DNA of 64,000 nt from Zopfochytrium polystomum (Eukaryota; Chytridiomycota; Chytridiomycetes; Chytridiales; Chytridiaceae). The first letter of the stretch is position 1; every line of letters starts with the position of its first letter. Both the position numbers and the translations under genes were made by a program. The stretch covers positions 1 to 64,000 of the forward strand of contig JAIVFJ010000217.1 of NCBI GenBank assembly GCA_025765615.1, written 5' to 3'. Shown here piece after piece: positions 1 through 10,204 of this stretch. The notes beneath the pieces were generated by a model that saw only the letters and a list, made by a program, of their open reading frames with translations, did not search any database and was not told where the DNA came from.

Positions 1-2
1 CT

Positions 3-1366
3 GCATTTATCAAGCTGGGGCAGTATATTTCGTCAAGGACAGATTTGTTCCCTTCAGCTTTTTGCAGCATTTTGTCGAAGCTGCAGAGCAGGGTTGGCCC
101 ACACCGCCTCTCCGAAACGAAGCGCGCCATATTGCAACACCTTGGGAGTCCGCTGGAGGAAATCTTTAGCGATTTCTCCGCGGAACCGATTGGAGTTGGA
201 GCTATTGCACAGGTACTTGTCGGCAAGCTTTGCTTGAGCGTCCATTCTTTTCTAATCTGTTTTCCTAACAGGTTCACAAAGCAAAATTAAACAACAACGA
301 AGTCGCGGTTAAAGTACTTCATCCTGGAGTAGCTGAGCAGATTGAACTTGATCTGCAACTACTTCGATATTTTTCAATGTTTGTTGAATATGTTTTCCCT
401 GATGCGAAATGGATATCTCTGTCGGATGAAGTGCGTGTGTTTTCTTCGATGATGCGAGCGCAAACGAATCTTCGGGTAGAAGCTGAACATCTCACCAAGT
501 TTTCGCGAAACTTCAAGGCCTCAAATACTGTGCAGTTTCCAAACCCACTCCTTGAATACTGCAGCAATGACGTACTCGTGGAAGAATATGTAGATGGAAT
601 ACCCCTTGCGCGACTTCTAGAGGTAGTGGATGGATCTGCGAACGAAATAGGAGACTTTGCGGAATTGAAAAAAGAAATTGCCGGAATCGGGATAAACGCC
701 TTCCTGAAAATGCTACTTCAAGATAATTTTGTACATTCGGACCTACACCCTGGAAACTTGTTGGTCACTTTCGCTGCAGTGGAGAATACCCGCAAAGGGA
801 CCTGGAGCGGTTGGTGGGGAGAAGATAACGAGACTTATCGCGAACAACATGAACATCAATGCGGAAGCCTCACCGAACTGGCCAACCTGGACGACGAAGC
901 GTTTTGCAATGCGCTGAACCAGCTTTCTGCAACGTCGAGGCCTGTACTTGTGCTGGTGGACACTGGCTTGGTGTCCTCGCTTTCTCAAGCCAACCTCACC
1001 AATCTAAGAGACCTATTAGTGGCTGTCTCGTCCTTTGATGGCATTCGCGTCTCTCACCTATTGGCCGAGCGTTCCCCAAATCCGGGACCTGTTCATGACA
1101 TGCCACTCTTGGAGAGCCGAATGTCCGAATTGCTGGCATCGGTGAAGCGGTCGGCGTTGCGATTGTCCGCCGTGACCTTTGGAGGCATCTTAATTTCAGT
1201 CTTCGATATGGTGCGACAGCACCAAGTTAAACTGGAAGGGGAATTCGCAAATGTTGGAATAGCTCTAATGCTTGTTGAGGGGATCGGTAGGAGATTGGAT
1301 CCCAACGTAGATTTGCTCCAGTTCCTTCGTTCTTTCCTTCCGTCGTCATCTCTACGAATGCTGTGA
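3..1366 (+). CDS. ADCK2-like atypical kinase (ABC1/UbiB family), 5' truncated
   Basis: Exons are 3..212 and 272..1366, with a 59-nt GT-AG intron; the 5' end lies outside the window. The visible protein begins with the family's KLGQ motif, then an alanine-type loop (GVGAIAQ, split by the intron), the ATP-site lysine in VAVKV, and the catalytic/metal segment HSDLHPGNLLV (about 735-770), followed by a DTG metal motif near 958. These are established hallmarks of the ABC1/ADCK/UbiB atypical kinases, which act in mitochondria and are linked to coenzyme Q biosynthesis. A long insert between HPGN and DTG fits ADCK2 rather than COQ8; this sub-assignment is an inference. Stop TGA at 1364-1366. The next gene lies 640 bp downstream on the same strand. 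Confidence 0.85.
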
Positions 1367-2007
1367 CTGGAAGAGGATGGAAGTGCGCCGTTCGAATACA
1401 TTGACTTCTTGCCAGCGAAGGGGCGAATTTCAGCTTATGTTAAAGATTTGCAGAAGACTGTCCACAAGCGTTTTGTATTTTCGGATTGGCGTTGTAGTGT
1501 CCGACAGAAACGGCGCAGTTGATTTGCGGACCTCAGAGCTTCTAGAACGAAGGTCGGTGCACTCTAAATTTGAGTTGGCCCCATTTTTTTTTTTTTTTTT
1601 TTTTTTTTTCGTGCTCTCTTCTTCGGCGAACTTGGTTTTTCATTCCTTTTTTGATTAGATTTTTGTTGCTTTGCGAGTGTGTGGTGATAGACGAGTAACC
1701 GCAAGAAAGAAGCAACTCGCCCATTCTCGTTCGCCGTCGAAGGTCTTCTCTCTCCTTCGCCGTAAACACCCAGCCGCCGTAGCTTACCGGTCGGTTGAGG
1801 AGGAGGAGGCCACGCACTCGCCAAACGCCGCGCCCCGCGTGTTACACAGGCCTACCGTATTATATACAACAGCACAAAAATTTGCCACTGGTCCCACAAG
1901 GCTCACTTTGCAATTGCTGCCATTTCTCCTCCCAGCGAAAGAGTCACCGTCTTCGTTCGCCTGCACAAACGAAACCTGAAGGAGCGCACAAGGGCGGCGG
2001 CTCCAGC
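1367..2007. other. Intergenic gap with poly(T) tract
   Basis: No gene is recognisable between the ADCK2-like stop and the PSP1-domain start. A run of more than 20 T lies at about 1585-1609. The rest is presumably the 3' UTR of the upstream gene and the promoter and 5' UTR of the downstream one. Confidence 0.5.
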
Positions 2008-4305
2008 ATGTCGTCGTCCCCACCAACGCCGTCCTTCGCACCGTCGCCGTCGTACGCCTCCGCTGCTGCAACCCAGCAGCAGTTGAATTCCACTGCCCCT
2101 CCCCCGGGACTCTCGCCGCCACCAGGAATTGACCCATCGAGACGAAAGATGTCGGCCCCAGAGCCATCCATTCGGATTGCTCTTGTGGATCGGTCGGATG
2201 CTCCGAAGCCCATGACATCCGCTCTATCGGGAAAGCCTCCTGGATTATCCTCCCATGCTGACTCTGCTCGCCTTTCAGCCGCCGCCCAATCTAGGTCGCG
2301 ATCGCCCTCCCCTGGCAAATGGGCAAACTCGAGGCTTCCCCACAAGAAGCCCGCCGGTCAGCAATTCATTTCTTGTGCCGTGCAATGATCTTTTCTGATA
2401 AGGTTCTTCAATGCGCTCCCTTGACCTTCAGACGGCGATCATCCGAGCTCCTCACGTCCTCAGTCTCAGCAGTCTGCACATCCTCTATCTCCAGAACCCC
2501 CCTCAGACTCGCTTACGAACGAGGAAGCGGAGGACCTTGTTCTTTCCAGGAAGCGCCGGAACCGAACTTCGAGCACTCCAAATGCCCTGGTTGTGGATGG
2601 AGACCCTTCAAACGTCGTACCGGACGTTTCCAAAACTGGTGCTCGGCGAGGAAGCCATGCACCACCGAGTCAAAAGTGGAATGCGGGCCTCGGAGGATGG
2701 TCCAACACCCCAACCATCTGGAAAGAAGGCGGGGACGCCCCGGCTGCCTCAAAGGTCCCGACATTTCTGGGGCCTGATCCTTCCCAATACCGCAGATTTT
2801 CGTACACGGTTGAAAAAGATGGGGACGACTCGAAGCGTCACGTTCTTCGGCAACCCCTTCGCGGTGACGACGAAGAAGATCAAGGGCTTGATACTGGTAA
2901 GAGCAGATCGAGGCCGAAGTCGTCCTCCTCGGCATCGGGAAGTGCCGTTGAAGGGAAAGCTCCGGAATCCGGGCCACGCCGTTCAAGCGGTGCAAGCAAC
3001 TACTCTGAATTCAGCTCCATCTGGGCAAGTAGTCGAGAACAGGGCGACAATGCTGAATCGCCAGCCTCGCAAAGACGAGGATCTCTCCAGCCGTCGTCCA
3101 GGGGCGGTTGGGGCGAGTCAGCACCTCCTGTGGACCATCTGTCTCCTTTTGCTCATACCCTCGGACTTCCCAGCAAACTGCAGCAGCGCCGCCTGTCACA
3201 CTCTCCAAACCTATTCAGCGATGCTCCGACTAAGCGCTTGAACCGGTGTGCAGGGTGCCAAATTGCTCTCCTTCCAACGCTAATTAGAATTTGGTAACCG
3301 CAGGTCTTCCCCCGACGGCGAGCCTCCTTCTGCAGATAGTCGTCGACGCCACTCTCTGGCTGGCCCGCTTGTTATCAATGATGCGCTGGAGCAACTTGAG
3401 GGCATGAATATCGAAGAAACGCCAATCTATGCAGACATTAACGAATACTTTGAGAACACTGAGTACAGAACCCGCGCATGGGTCGAAGCAGGAAAAAACC
3501 TGCAGATGCAATCGAGTGCGCAAGAGCAGTGGCCAATCTTTGTTGTCGAGTTCAAAGCAGGTCGAATCGACTACTTTTACAATCCGGCCAAAGTGTCGGC
3601 ATCGTCCGCGACGAGCAGCAGCGACGACTCGGGGGTCTCCGCTTCGGAGATGGCTCGAATCCGCGTTGGCGATCTCGTCATTGTGGAGGCGGACCGCGGC
3701 AAGGACCTTGGCAAAGTGATTTGCGACTCGATAATGAATCAGCAGCAGTTGCAACAGTTTAGGGCGCAGCACCGGGATTTGCTGCTGGACACTCACGCAG
3801 ACCGGGAAATTCAGCTAAAGCGCATATACAAACCTGCCTACCCTAACGAAATTGCTATGCTTGTGGCGAAAAGCCAGGACGAAGCGAAGGCCACCAGCGG
3901 TTTGTTTAATTTTTTCCTTGCTTACGTTAGTTAACCTGATGCGTTCCGTCTCCCATCTACCAGTGTGCCAAGCAAAAATTCGACAGCGGAAGCTTCCTAT
4001 GGAAATCGTGGACGCGGAATACCAGTGGTTCGGTGTTTTAATGTTGCACTTGCTCTCGCTAAATGGATTTTTACTGCTAGGGACCGGCGCAAACTCACGT
4101 TCTTCTTTGTCGCGGAGCGCAGAATTGATTTTAGGGACCTTGTGAAAGGTAATTTGTCCAGTTGTGTTTCTACGAGGTATCACATCCTTACGTCACCCCA
4201 CCCCACCCCGCTTTTATTCTGCTCTACCCCTTCCAAGATCTCTTCAAGCTATATAAGACTCGCATCTGGATGTGCGCTGTGGATCCTGGGAAATATGTGC
4301 GTTAG
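2008..4305 (+). CDS. PSP1 C-terminal domain protein
   Basis: Proposed exons are 2008..2356, 2432..3245, 3304..3899, 3964..4027, 4081..4148 and 4238..4305, and all phases agree. The first 430 or so residues are low complexity, rich in Ser, Pro and Arg, with RS-like stretches. The C-terminal PSP1 domain (from about 3530) shows VEFKAGR, GDLVIVEADRGKDLGKV, KRIYKPA, VAKSQDEAKA, LPMEIVDAEYQW, VAERRIDFRDLV and LFKLYKTRIWM, the characteristic run of this family. In yeast Psp1 is a suppressor of DNA polymerase mutants and is found in cytoplasmic RNA granules; the biochemical role is not settled. Donor 2357 is weak (GTCAGC); 2375 is in the same phase and could be used instead. Confidence 0.9.
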
Positions 4306-4351
4306 CGGGCCGCCGCCCCTCTTCTTCGAGTGCTGGAGAAAGAGAGAGAAA

Positions 4352-4376
4352 AAAAAAAAAAAAAAAAAAAAAAAAA
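4352..4376. repeat. Poly(A) tract
   Basis: An uninterrupted A run of about 25 nt lies between the PSP1-domain stop and the mL49 start, following a GA-rich stretch. It is one of several long homopolymer tracts in this window. Confidence 0.9.
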
Positions 4377-4516
4377 TAGGACGTCAAACAAAAACAAATT
4401 TGAAAATAACAGATAAGAGAAGCAGACCGTCAGAAAGCGACCTTGTCAGGAACCGAAGAAACGAAAACGATCGACCCCACCAAGCACGCATACACCCTTC
4501 AACCAACCACACCGCC

Positions 4517-5374
4517 ATGCTGCCCGCTCCTACGACCCTCGCTCGTCCAAACAGACTACTACTTTCAATCGCCGCCGCCGCCAGAGTCTGCAGCAGTCGG
4601 ATGCAGAAGCGCTTCCTCCCGCTGCTAGGAGACAAGTCGCGCCATCCCAAAACCCAGACCGCCCGCCCGCTAACCTCGCCACTGCATGCCCCGCTTCCCC
4701 CAAAAGGTTGGTAGGCTCCCCACGCGCCCCGCACGCACGCGTGCGACCGATCTCAGCCCTTCGCCCGGTTGGGCCGGCCTTTTCGATCACTCCCATTCCT
4801 TTCTTTTTTTTTTTTTTCTTCTTTTTTTCCCCTCTCTTTCTTTCACGTCTTTTTGATTGCGACAATTTCTCACCATCCTCTAACGAAAAAAGAGTCGCTT
4901 CCCTACGAAGTCCGGCGCACCGCAAAAGCCGGGTGGCTCCCGGTGTACCGTGAATTCAAGAACGGCGGGACCAACGTGTCGACCATCATCAGAAGGATCG
5001 AAGGGGACGCAGAGGTGAGGAATTCTGCGACGCGTTTCGCGCGTTCGAAGTTTTGTTTGTTTGTTTATTTATTTATTTTTATTGTGTTGGGGCACTGCGC
5101 GTTTGGTGGTGGTGGGAGGGGGGATTAAGGTCGACGGACCGCCGCCCTCCTCCTCCGCTTTTTCGTTGCCGCTTACACGTCTTTTTTTTTTTTTTTTTTT
5201 CTTTTTCGGTTTGCACCCTTCTTTTGGTGACTCTTCCGGCACAAGGCGCTGGCGCGGCATCTGTCTGCCTTTGTGCCACCCGACCGAATTCGGATTCACC
5301 GTGTGACCGGGCACATTATACTCCGCGGTGATTACCTCCACGCCGTCCGGGACTTTCTGTCCAGGTCTTTTTAA
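4517..5374 (+). CDS. IMG2: Mitochondrial large-subunit ribosomal protein mL49 (Img2 family)
   Basis: Exons 4517..4706, 4893..5014 and 5246..5374 give consistent phases. The N-terminal 63 residues are basic and lack acidic residues early on, as expected of a mitochondrial targeting sequence. The conserved part reads LPYEVRRTAKAGWLPVYREF, then NGGTN, STIIRRIEGDAEAL, and ends VTGHIILRGDYLHAVRDFL, which matches the IMG2/mL49 domain. In yeast, loss of this mitoribosome protein compromises the mitochondrial genome. Intron 1 carries T runs but its acceptor is the unusual AACGAAAAAAG; intron 2 has a T18 run just before the acceptor. The start codon was chosen because it gives the whole presequence in frame. 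Confidence 0.88.
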
Positions 5375-6166
5375 CCAGAGATTTGACTGTCCATGAAGGG
5401 GGAACGCGGTGGGGGGTGCACTCTCGTTTGACTGGGCGGGGTCAACGAGATAAAAGCCGCTGGGCAGAGGGTGTCTGGGGGTGATGGGGGGGGGGGAGGC
5501 GGGAAGCTCCATGTTTCACGCTGGAGGGCCTAAGGATTTGGCGGAAGCACATCGTTGGGTGACGGCGAGTGGTGCGGTCCTTTGCGAAGCAGATTCTTTC
5601 CGTCCCCGGCCCATCTGTTTTTGTTTTTTTTTCCCCTTCATTTTCTCTTGGCGCTTCTGGCGTGTTTCGTTGTAGGACGGGGGCTGGGAAGAAGAAGAAC
5701 AAAAAAAAAAGGGGAGTTTGCCCTTTTGCCCTCGCCCCTTTTGTTTCTCTTGGAGTTCTGTGTTGTTGTTTATGAATGATTTTTGGGCTCATCGCCGGCT
5801 CAACCTCGCCCACTGCCCCGCTCCCCACCCACCTACCTATCCTCTTTCACACTATCCTCTTTCACACCAGCAACCCCAACTCCCCACCCACGAAGACATC
5901 AAAGACCACAACATGGAAAAAAAAAAAAGGTGGTTTTTTTTATGCCCACCAAAACCCATGCACCCCCCCTGACGGAAAGAGAGGGTGAGTCCGGGCAGTG
6001 GGCAATGCCGCGTGCGACGTACAAAGAAGGAGGGGAGATCGGAGATGCTTGGCAAAAGCAAGGGAAGGAGGAACGGCGGGGGACAAACAACCACGCTTGA
6101 GGAGAAAGAACAAAAAAAACTACTATAAAAAATCCGAACGGTCAAATATCTCATCAACCCGGCCGG
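5375..6166. other. Convergent intergenic region
   Basis: This lies between the 3' ends of mL49 (plus) and the G3BP-like gene (minus). It holds a G-run near 5487, T and A runs near 5620 and 5700, and a direct repeat of an ATCCTCTTTCACAC-type unit near 5840-5870. No coding signal was recognised. Confidence 0.5.
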
Positions 6167-7986
6167 TCAGACCGCGGTGGTCGTCTTCGGGCCGGCGGTT
6201 CCTTTCTCCCCAAGTTTACGACCCTCGCCGTCGTGGCCGCCTCCGTTCTGCCGACGATGCGTGTTGGACCACGTCCTCTCGTTGTTGCCACCTTCACGGC
6301 CCCGCCCTTGCGGGCCGTTCCTGTTGTCGTATCGATTGAAAACCGCCTTTGGTTTGCGATGATCCGGAACGACCTGGACATCTGCAATCGTGAAAGGCTT
6401 CCCAATCGCAGACTGAGCCACTTGAACAGCATCAAACTCGACGAAAACAATTTGCTACAGCGGCGAAAGGTCATCTCACGGTTCAGAAATGACAAAGTTT
6501 TAGTTACCTTCCCCTTTGGAATAGTGACCTCGATCACTTTCCCAATTTTGCTGAATGATTCGCGGATGTTTTCTTCATTCATGCCTTCCTGAAGATTGAA
6601 AAAAATGCTTCGAGCATATGTGTCATCTTTGAGAAACAAGCAGGTTAGTGATTGCGGTCATTTTCCCGTACCAACACAAACCAGAATGTTGGCGTGGAGG
6701 GGCCGGGTTTCCGCCTGCTGCGGAGTTCGGTCGGTTCTGCCGCCGGTCGTAGCCTGTTCGACGGCTTTGCACTTCGCGGAAACCAGACTGGTTGTCGCCG
6801 GACTGGGAATTGGGGCTTGAAGTGCGCTCCTCTGAAGTATTCTGCTGCTTCTTTGGTGCTTGCTTTTGGTACTGGCGGTTTGCGTGCTGCTGCCCATCAC
6901 CACTTCTAGGACCAACGGACTTAGAAGGGGAGGAAGATTGAACGTTGGATACTTGGCCTTTGGCAGGCGAAGCCTGGTCGCCCCAACTCTGGCTATTGCC
7001 CGCGGCCAAGTTCGCCCAGGTTTTAGGCTTTTGTGGCCCAGCTGGAGCAGGTGTTGATGCAGGAGCAGGGGCTTCGCTTGCTGGCTTCACTTCAGGAACA
7101 GGCTCAGGCACGGGAGGTTGTGGTGATGGCACGCGTGGAGGCTGCACGACCTCCACCTCATTCTGGGTCTCCTCCTCCACGATGGATGGTGGGGCTTGTG
7201 CAGTTGGCTTCGGCGGAGAGGATTGAACCGACTTCTGAGCTGGCACCTCGCGGACCGGGGAAGGGCTGCGCGAACGTTGCGTTGAGACCGGAATTTCAAG
7301 GGACTCTGCAACCTGGGTGGACTCGACGGGGACCGAGTTGGAGCCATTTGAGTAAGAGAAGCTCGATTCTGCGGGTACAGGGTCGACGGGGTCGTCGTAC
7401 TCGTTGTCGATGTCCTCTTTCAAGAACCGGAAAATGTCGTTGTAGACGAAGTATCCAGCTGGTTGCTCGGCCAGAACGAAGCACTGGCAAAACTTGTGCG
7501 AGGGGCCGCCCTTGTTCGACATTTCGCCCAGAACCATGATGACGATGGATCCGTCGTGCGAAGCTTGGCTGTCAACGTGGGAGACCAGAACCTTGCAGTC
7601 TTCAAAGTCCAGTTGCATAATACGCTGATGAATTTCCTATTGAAAGACTAAGGGGAGGTACGAAACGACAAAAAAATTCTGCACCTTCTGCCCGTATTCT
7701 GGCTCCAATGACTGTTCGCCCTCGGTTCCATGGATGAAGCTGGACTTGCTGTCGTAAAAGCAGTGCAGCTTGTGGGGCTCCTTGTTCAAAAAAGTGTAGT
7801 ATTCCTGCACAAATAGGAATCCCACTTCTTTGCAATTGACCTAAAAGTTTCTCTTAGGCATGGAAGGTAAGTCTAAATACCAACCTTGTTTGCTTCATCG
7901 CGAGATGCCTTTACTGAATCCGTTGCTGCAGCCAGCGCTCCCGCGTGGTGTGGGCTTGTAGTTGGGTTTGACATCGCGGCGGTCAT
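6167..7986 (-). CDS. G3BP/Bre5-like protein (NTF2-like domain + RRM)
   Basis: Minus-strand exons are 7885..7986, 7685..7840, 6682..7636, 6508..6626 and 6167..6454, and all phases agree. The NTF2-like domain (residues about 35-140) includes VGFLFVQEYYTFLNKEP, LHCFYDSKSSFIHG and HKFCQCFVLAEQ, typical of G3BP/Bre5. A long Pro/Ser/Glu-rich disordered linker follows. Then comes an RRM beginning YARSIFFNLQEGMNEENIR and containing an RNP1-like IVFVEF, and an RGG/Arg-Gly-rich tail. Family members act as cofactors of the Ubp3/USP10 deubiquitinase and as stress-granule RNA-binding proteins in the cytoplasm. Two in-frame start ATGs (7986 and 7974) are four codons apart. Confidence 0.9.
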
Positions 7987-8805
7987 TGTCTTGTCAGCTG
8001 CTTGGTTGGGGTTTAGTTAAAATCGCGTGATGAGTGGAATAAAGCGTACAATAAAACGCAAGGAAATGCAGGTAGAGCACTGGGGGGGGAGGGGGGGTGT
8101 GAGATCGGCATTGGGCACAGATCCCGCTCTAGGTTGGACAAGCTGGGAGAGGAATGGTTATTCAGAGATGGCCGTGACGGATCGCTTTCAAGTTTCGATC
8201 GCTGCAATCGTCTAGCCACGCTAGCAATCAGCCATCTTTGAGACGGCTGTGCGAGCTAGGCTGCCGCAATGAGACATTCTGATGCGTTCACAAGGCTGCG
8301 CGTCCCTCCTCTGTGTAATCGTCATTTTCCAACCTATGGACCAGCAGTCTGAACGGCGAAGTTTCGTGTTCCAATCATCGCGAGGCAGCTAGAGGGAATG
8401 CTTCACAGAGGCAAAGCATGGGGGGGCCGGTAGAGGAACCGCAGCAAGGTCGGCGCTGGCTGCGCGCGCCCAGTGCCTTTTCCAAACGGAGAGCAGCAGC
8501 ACCCGCCGCTCAACCAACCCCACACACCCACGCACACCCTCATCATCATCATCATCATCATCATCCTCACCTTTTTCCTTTTTCAACTATTATGTTTCCT
8601 CTTCCTTTTTTTCTTCGCCTGTCTGTTTGGTTTTTCTTCTTTGATTGCTTGCTTGTCGTTCGGGACTTTTCCCCAGGCTCCTCCTTCAATTCTTTCCATT
8701 CCTCTCCGCACATTTCGACTCAACGGAGCCCCTTCCCCTCGCTTGCTCCCCCTCCCTTCCCCATCCACCTTGCCCATTTTTCCCCATCGGCCGTTACTTA
8801 CCGTC
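7987..8805. promoter_or_regulatory. Divergent promoter region
   Basis: The region separates the starts of the minus-strand G3BP-like gene and the plus-strand OTU gene, so it should hold both promoters. It contains G-runs near 8085-8098, a CAT/ATC trinucleotide run at about 8539-8565 and a long pyrimidine-rich stretch (about 8565-8790) leading to the OTU start. I see no clear TATA box. Confidence 0.4.
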
Positions 8806-10169
8806 ATGGAGGACGAAGAAGCTCTCCTCGCGCGGCACAGGAAGGAAGCCAAGGAGCTGATCGCGAAGGTTACAGCGCTGAAGAAGTCGGTTGGGAAGGG
8901 CGCTTCCGACAAGAAGAAGGTGCCGTTGGTCCCCGTCTGGTTCTATTGAGGGCGCTTCGATCATGGAATCCCATGACTTCCACTCACCTGGAGGCAAATC
9001 GCTGCATTCATATTGCAGAAAAAGGAGGTGACCGAGCAGATCGCTCAAATGGAAGCAGAGCTGACCAGCCGCCATGCTACGGAGATGGACGCATTCCGGC
9101 TCCAGGCTCTTGCCCCTGCCACAGAGAGCGGTCAGCCCTCGGACCCGCCAACTGTGAGTATCACTCGCCCCGCAAGTAATGACTGAGTCGGATCTGCGAG
9201 GGCAGGTGGCTGAGGCGGAGAACGGTCTTGCTAGTTTGTCGTTGAGCGCTCCAGAATCCGACCCCGGGAACATCGGGGCAAAGAAGCCAAACAAAGCGCA
9301 GCAGAGGAAGGTACTGCATCACTATCCACTTCGGGCGATCAAGCTGACTTTGTCTGGTAGGCGAAGAAGCTGGCTCAGATGGAAGAAATGCGTAGGGAGG
9401 CGGAGCAGGAGGCTGCGGGGTCCGTCAACATGAAGGAGGTGGAGAGCGAAGCGATAAGCTCTATAATTAAGGCGAGAAACCTTCAGCTCGTTGAAATCAA
9501 AGCGGATGGTCATTGGTGCGACGCTGTAGTTCAATCTGTAACACTAAGCAGACCGGAACTAGTTTATACAACGCATTACGCCATCAACTCTCTTCGTTAG
9601 ATGGCCAAGACCAGTTGGTAGGTTGCGTGTTTGAATCTCACGGGTTTGTGTTAAAGAAGAAGTAGACATACTCAGACATACGCAAGCTCGCGGCTGATCA
9701 TATGCGTGCTCATTCGGACGACTTTCTGCCCTTTTTGGTTGATGACAATGGCGACGTTATGTCAGAAGGTTCGGCGGTTAGGGTTTATGCGATCACCAAC
9801 TCCAGCTTCAGCGAAATTTGAGAAATATTGCGACGACGTAGAACGGTCTGCAACATGGGGTGGCCAACTTGAGGTCTGAGTCCCGAAGCGCTTACAGCCC
9901 AGTAATTGACGGTTGCGACGTGTTTGCGCAGATTCAAGCAGTAGCGATGGCCCTGCAGCGAGAAATTCATGTCATTCAAATGGGCAGCCCTCCGATCGTC
10001 ATTGGGGAGGACTTCCGCTCAGAATCCCGCGCCCCCCTGATTTTATCGTAAGAGTGGTTTTCTAAGTATGTTAAGCAAATGCATGTTGTAAACGCTTCTG
10101 TTCTACAGGTATCATCGTCACTACTTCGGGCTGGGAGCCCACTACAACTCCGTTCTTCCATGTGCTTAA
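8806..10169 (+). CDS. OTU-domain deubiquitinase, OTUD6-like
   Basis: Nine exons: 8806..8919, 9019..9153, 9188..9310, 9361..9515, 9563..9617, 9666..9768, 9812..9873, 9932..10047 and 10109..10169. All phases agree. The N-terminus is a charged coiled coil (HRKEAKELIAKVTALKK, then QQRKAKKLAQMEEMRREAEQ), as in OTUD6A/B. The OTU catalytic core is present: the Asp/Cys segment ADGHCLYNALRHQL, the WGGQLEIQAVA helix, and the terminal histidine in GLGAHYNSV. The family cleaves ubiquitin chains; OTUD6B acts in the cytoplasm with proteasome and translation factors. The catalytic Cys codon is split TG|T by intron 4. The stop lies 35 bp before the next start on the same strand. Confidence 0.92.
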
Positions 10170-10204
10170 TTTGATAAAAATAAATACAGTGCAGGCAAAA
10201 AGAC

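Noticed and set aside
1795..2007. Coding upstream extension of the PSP1-domain gene
   Set aside because: The reading frame open upstream of 2008 is not in the frame of the PSP1 exons, and no phase-consistent splice was seen. The ATG at 2008 is the simplest start.
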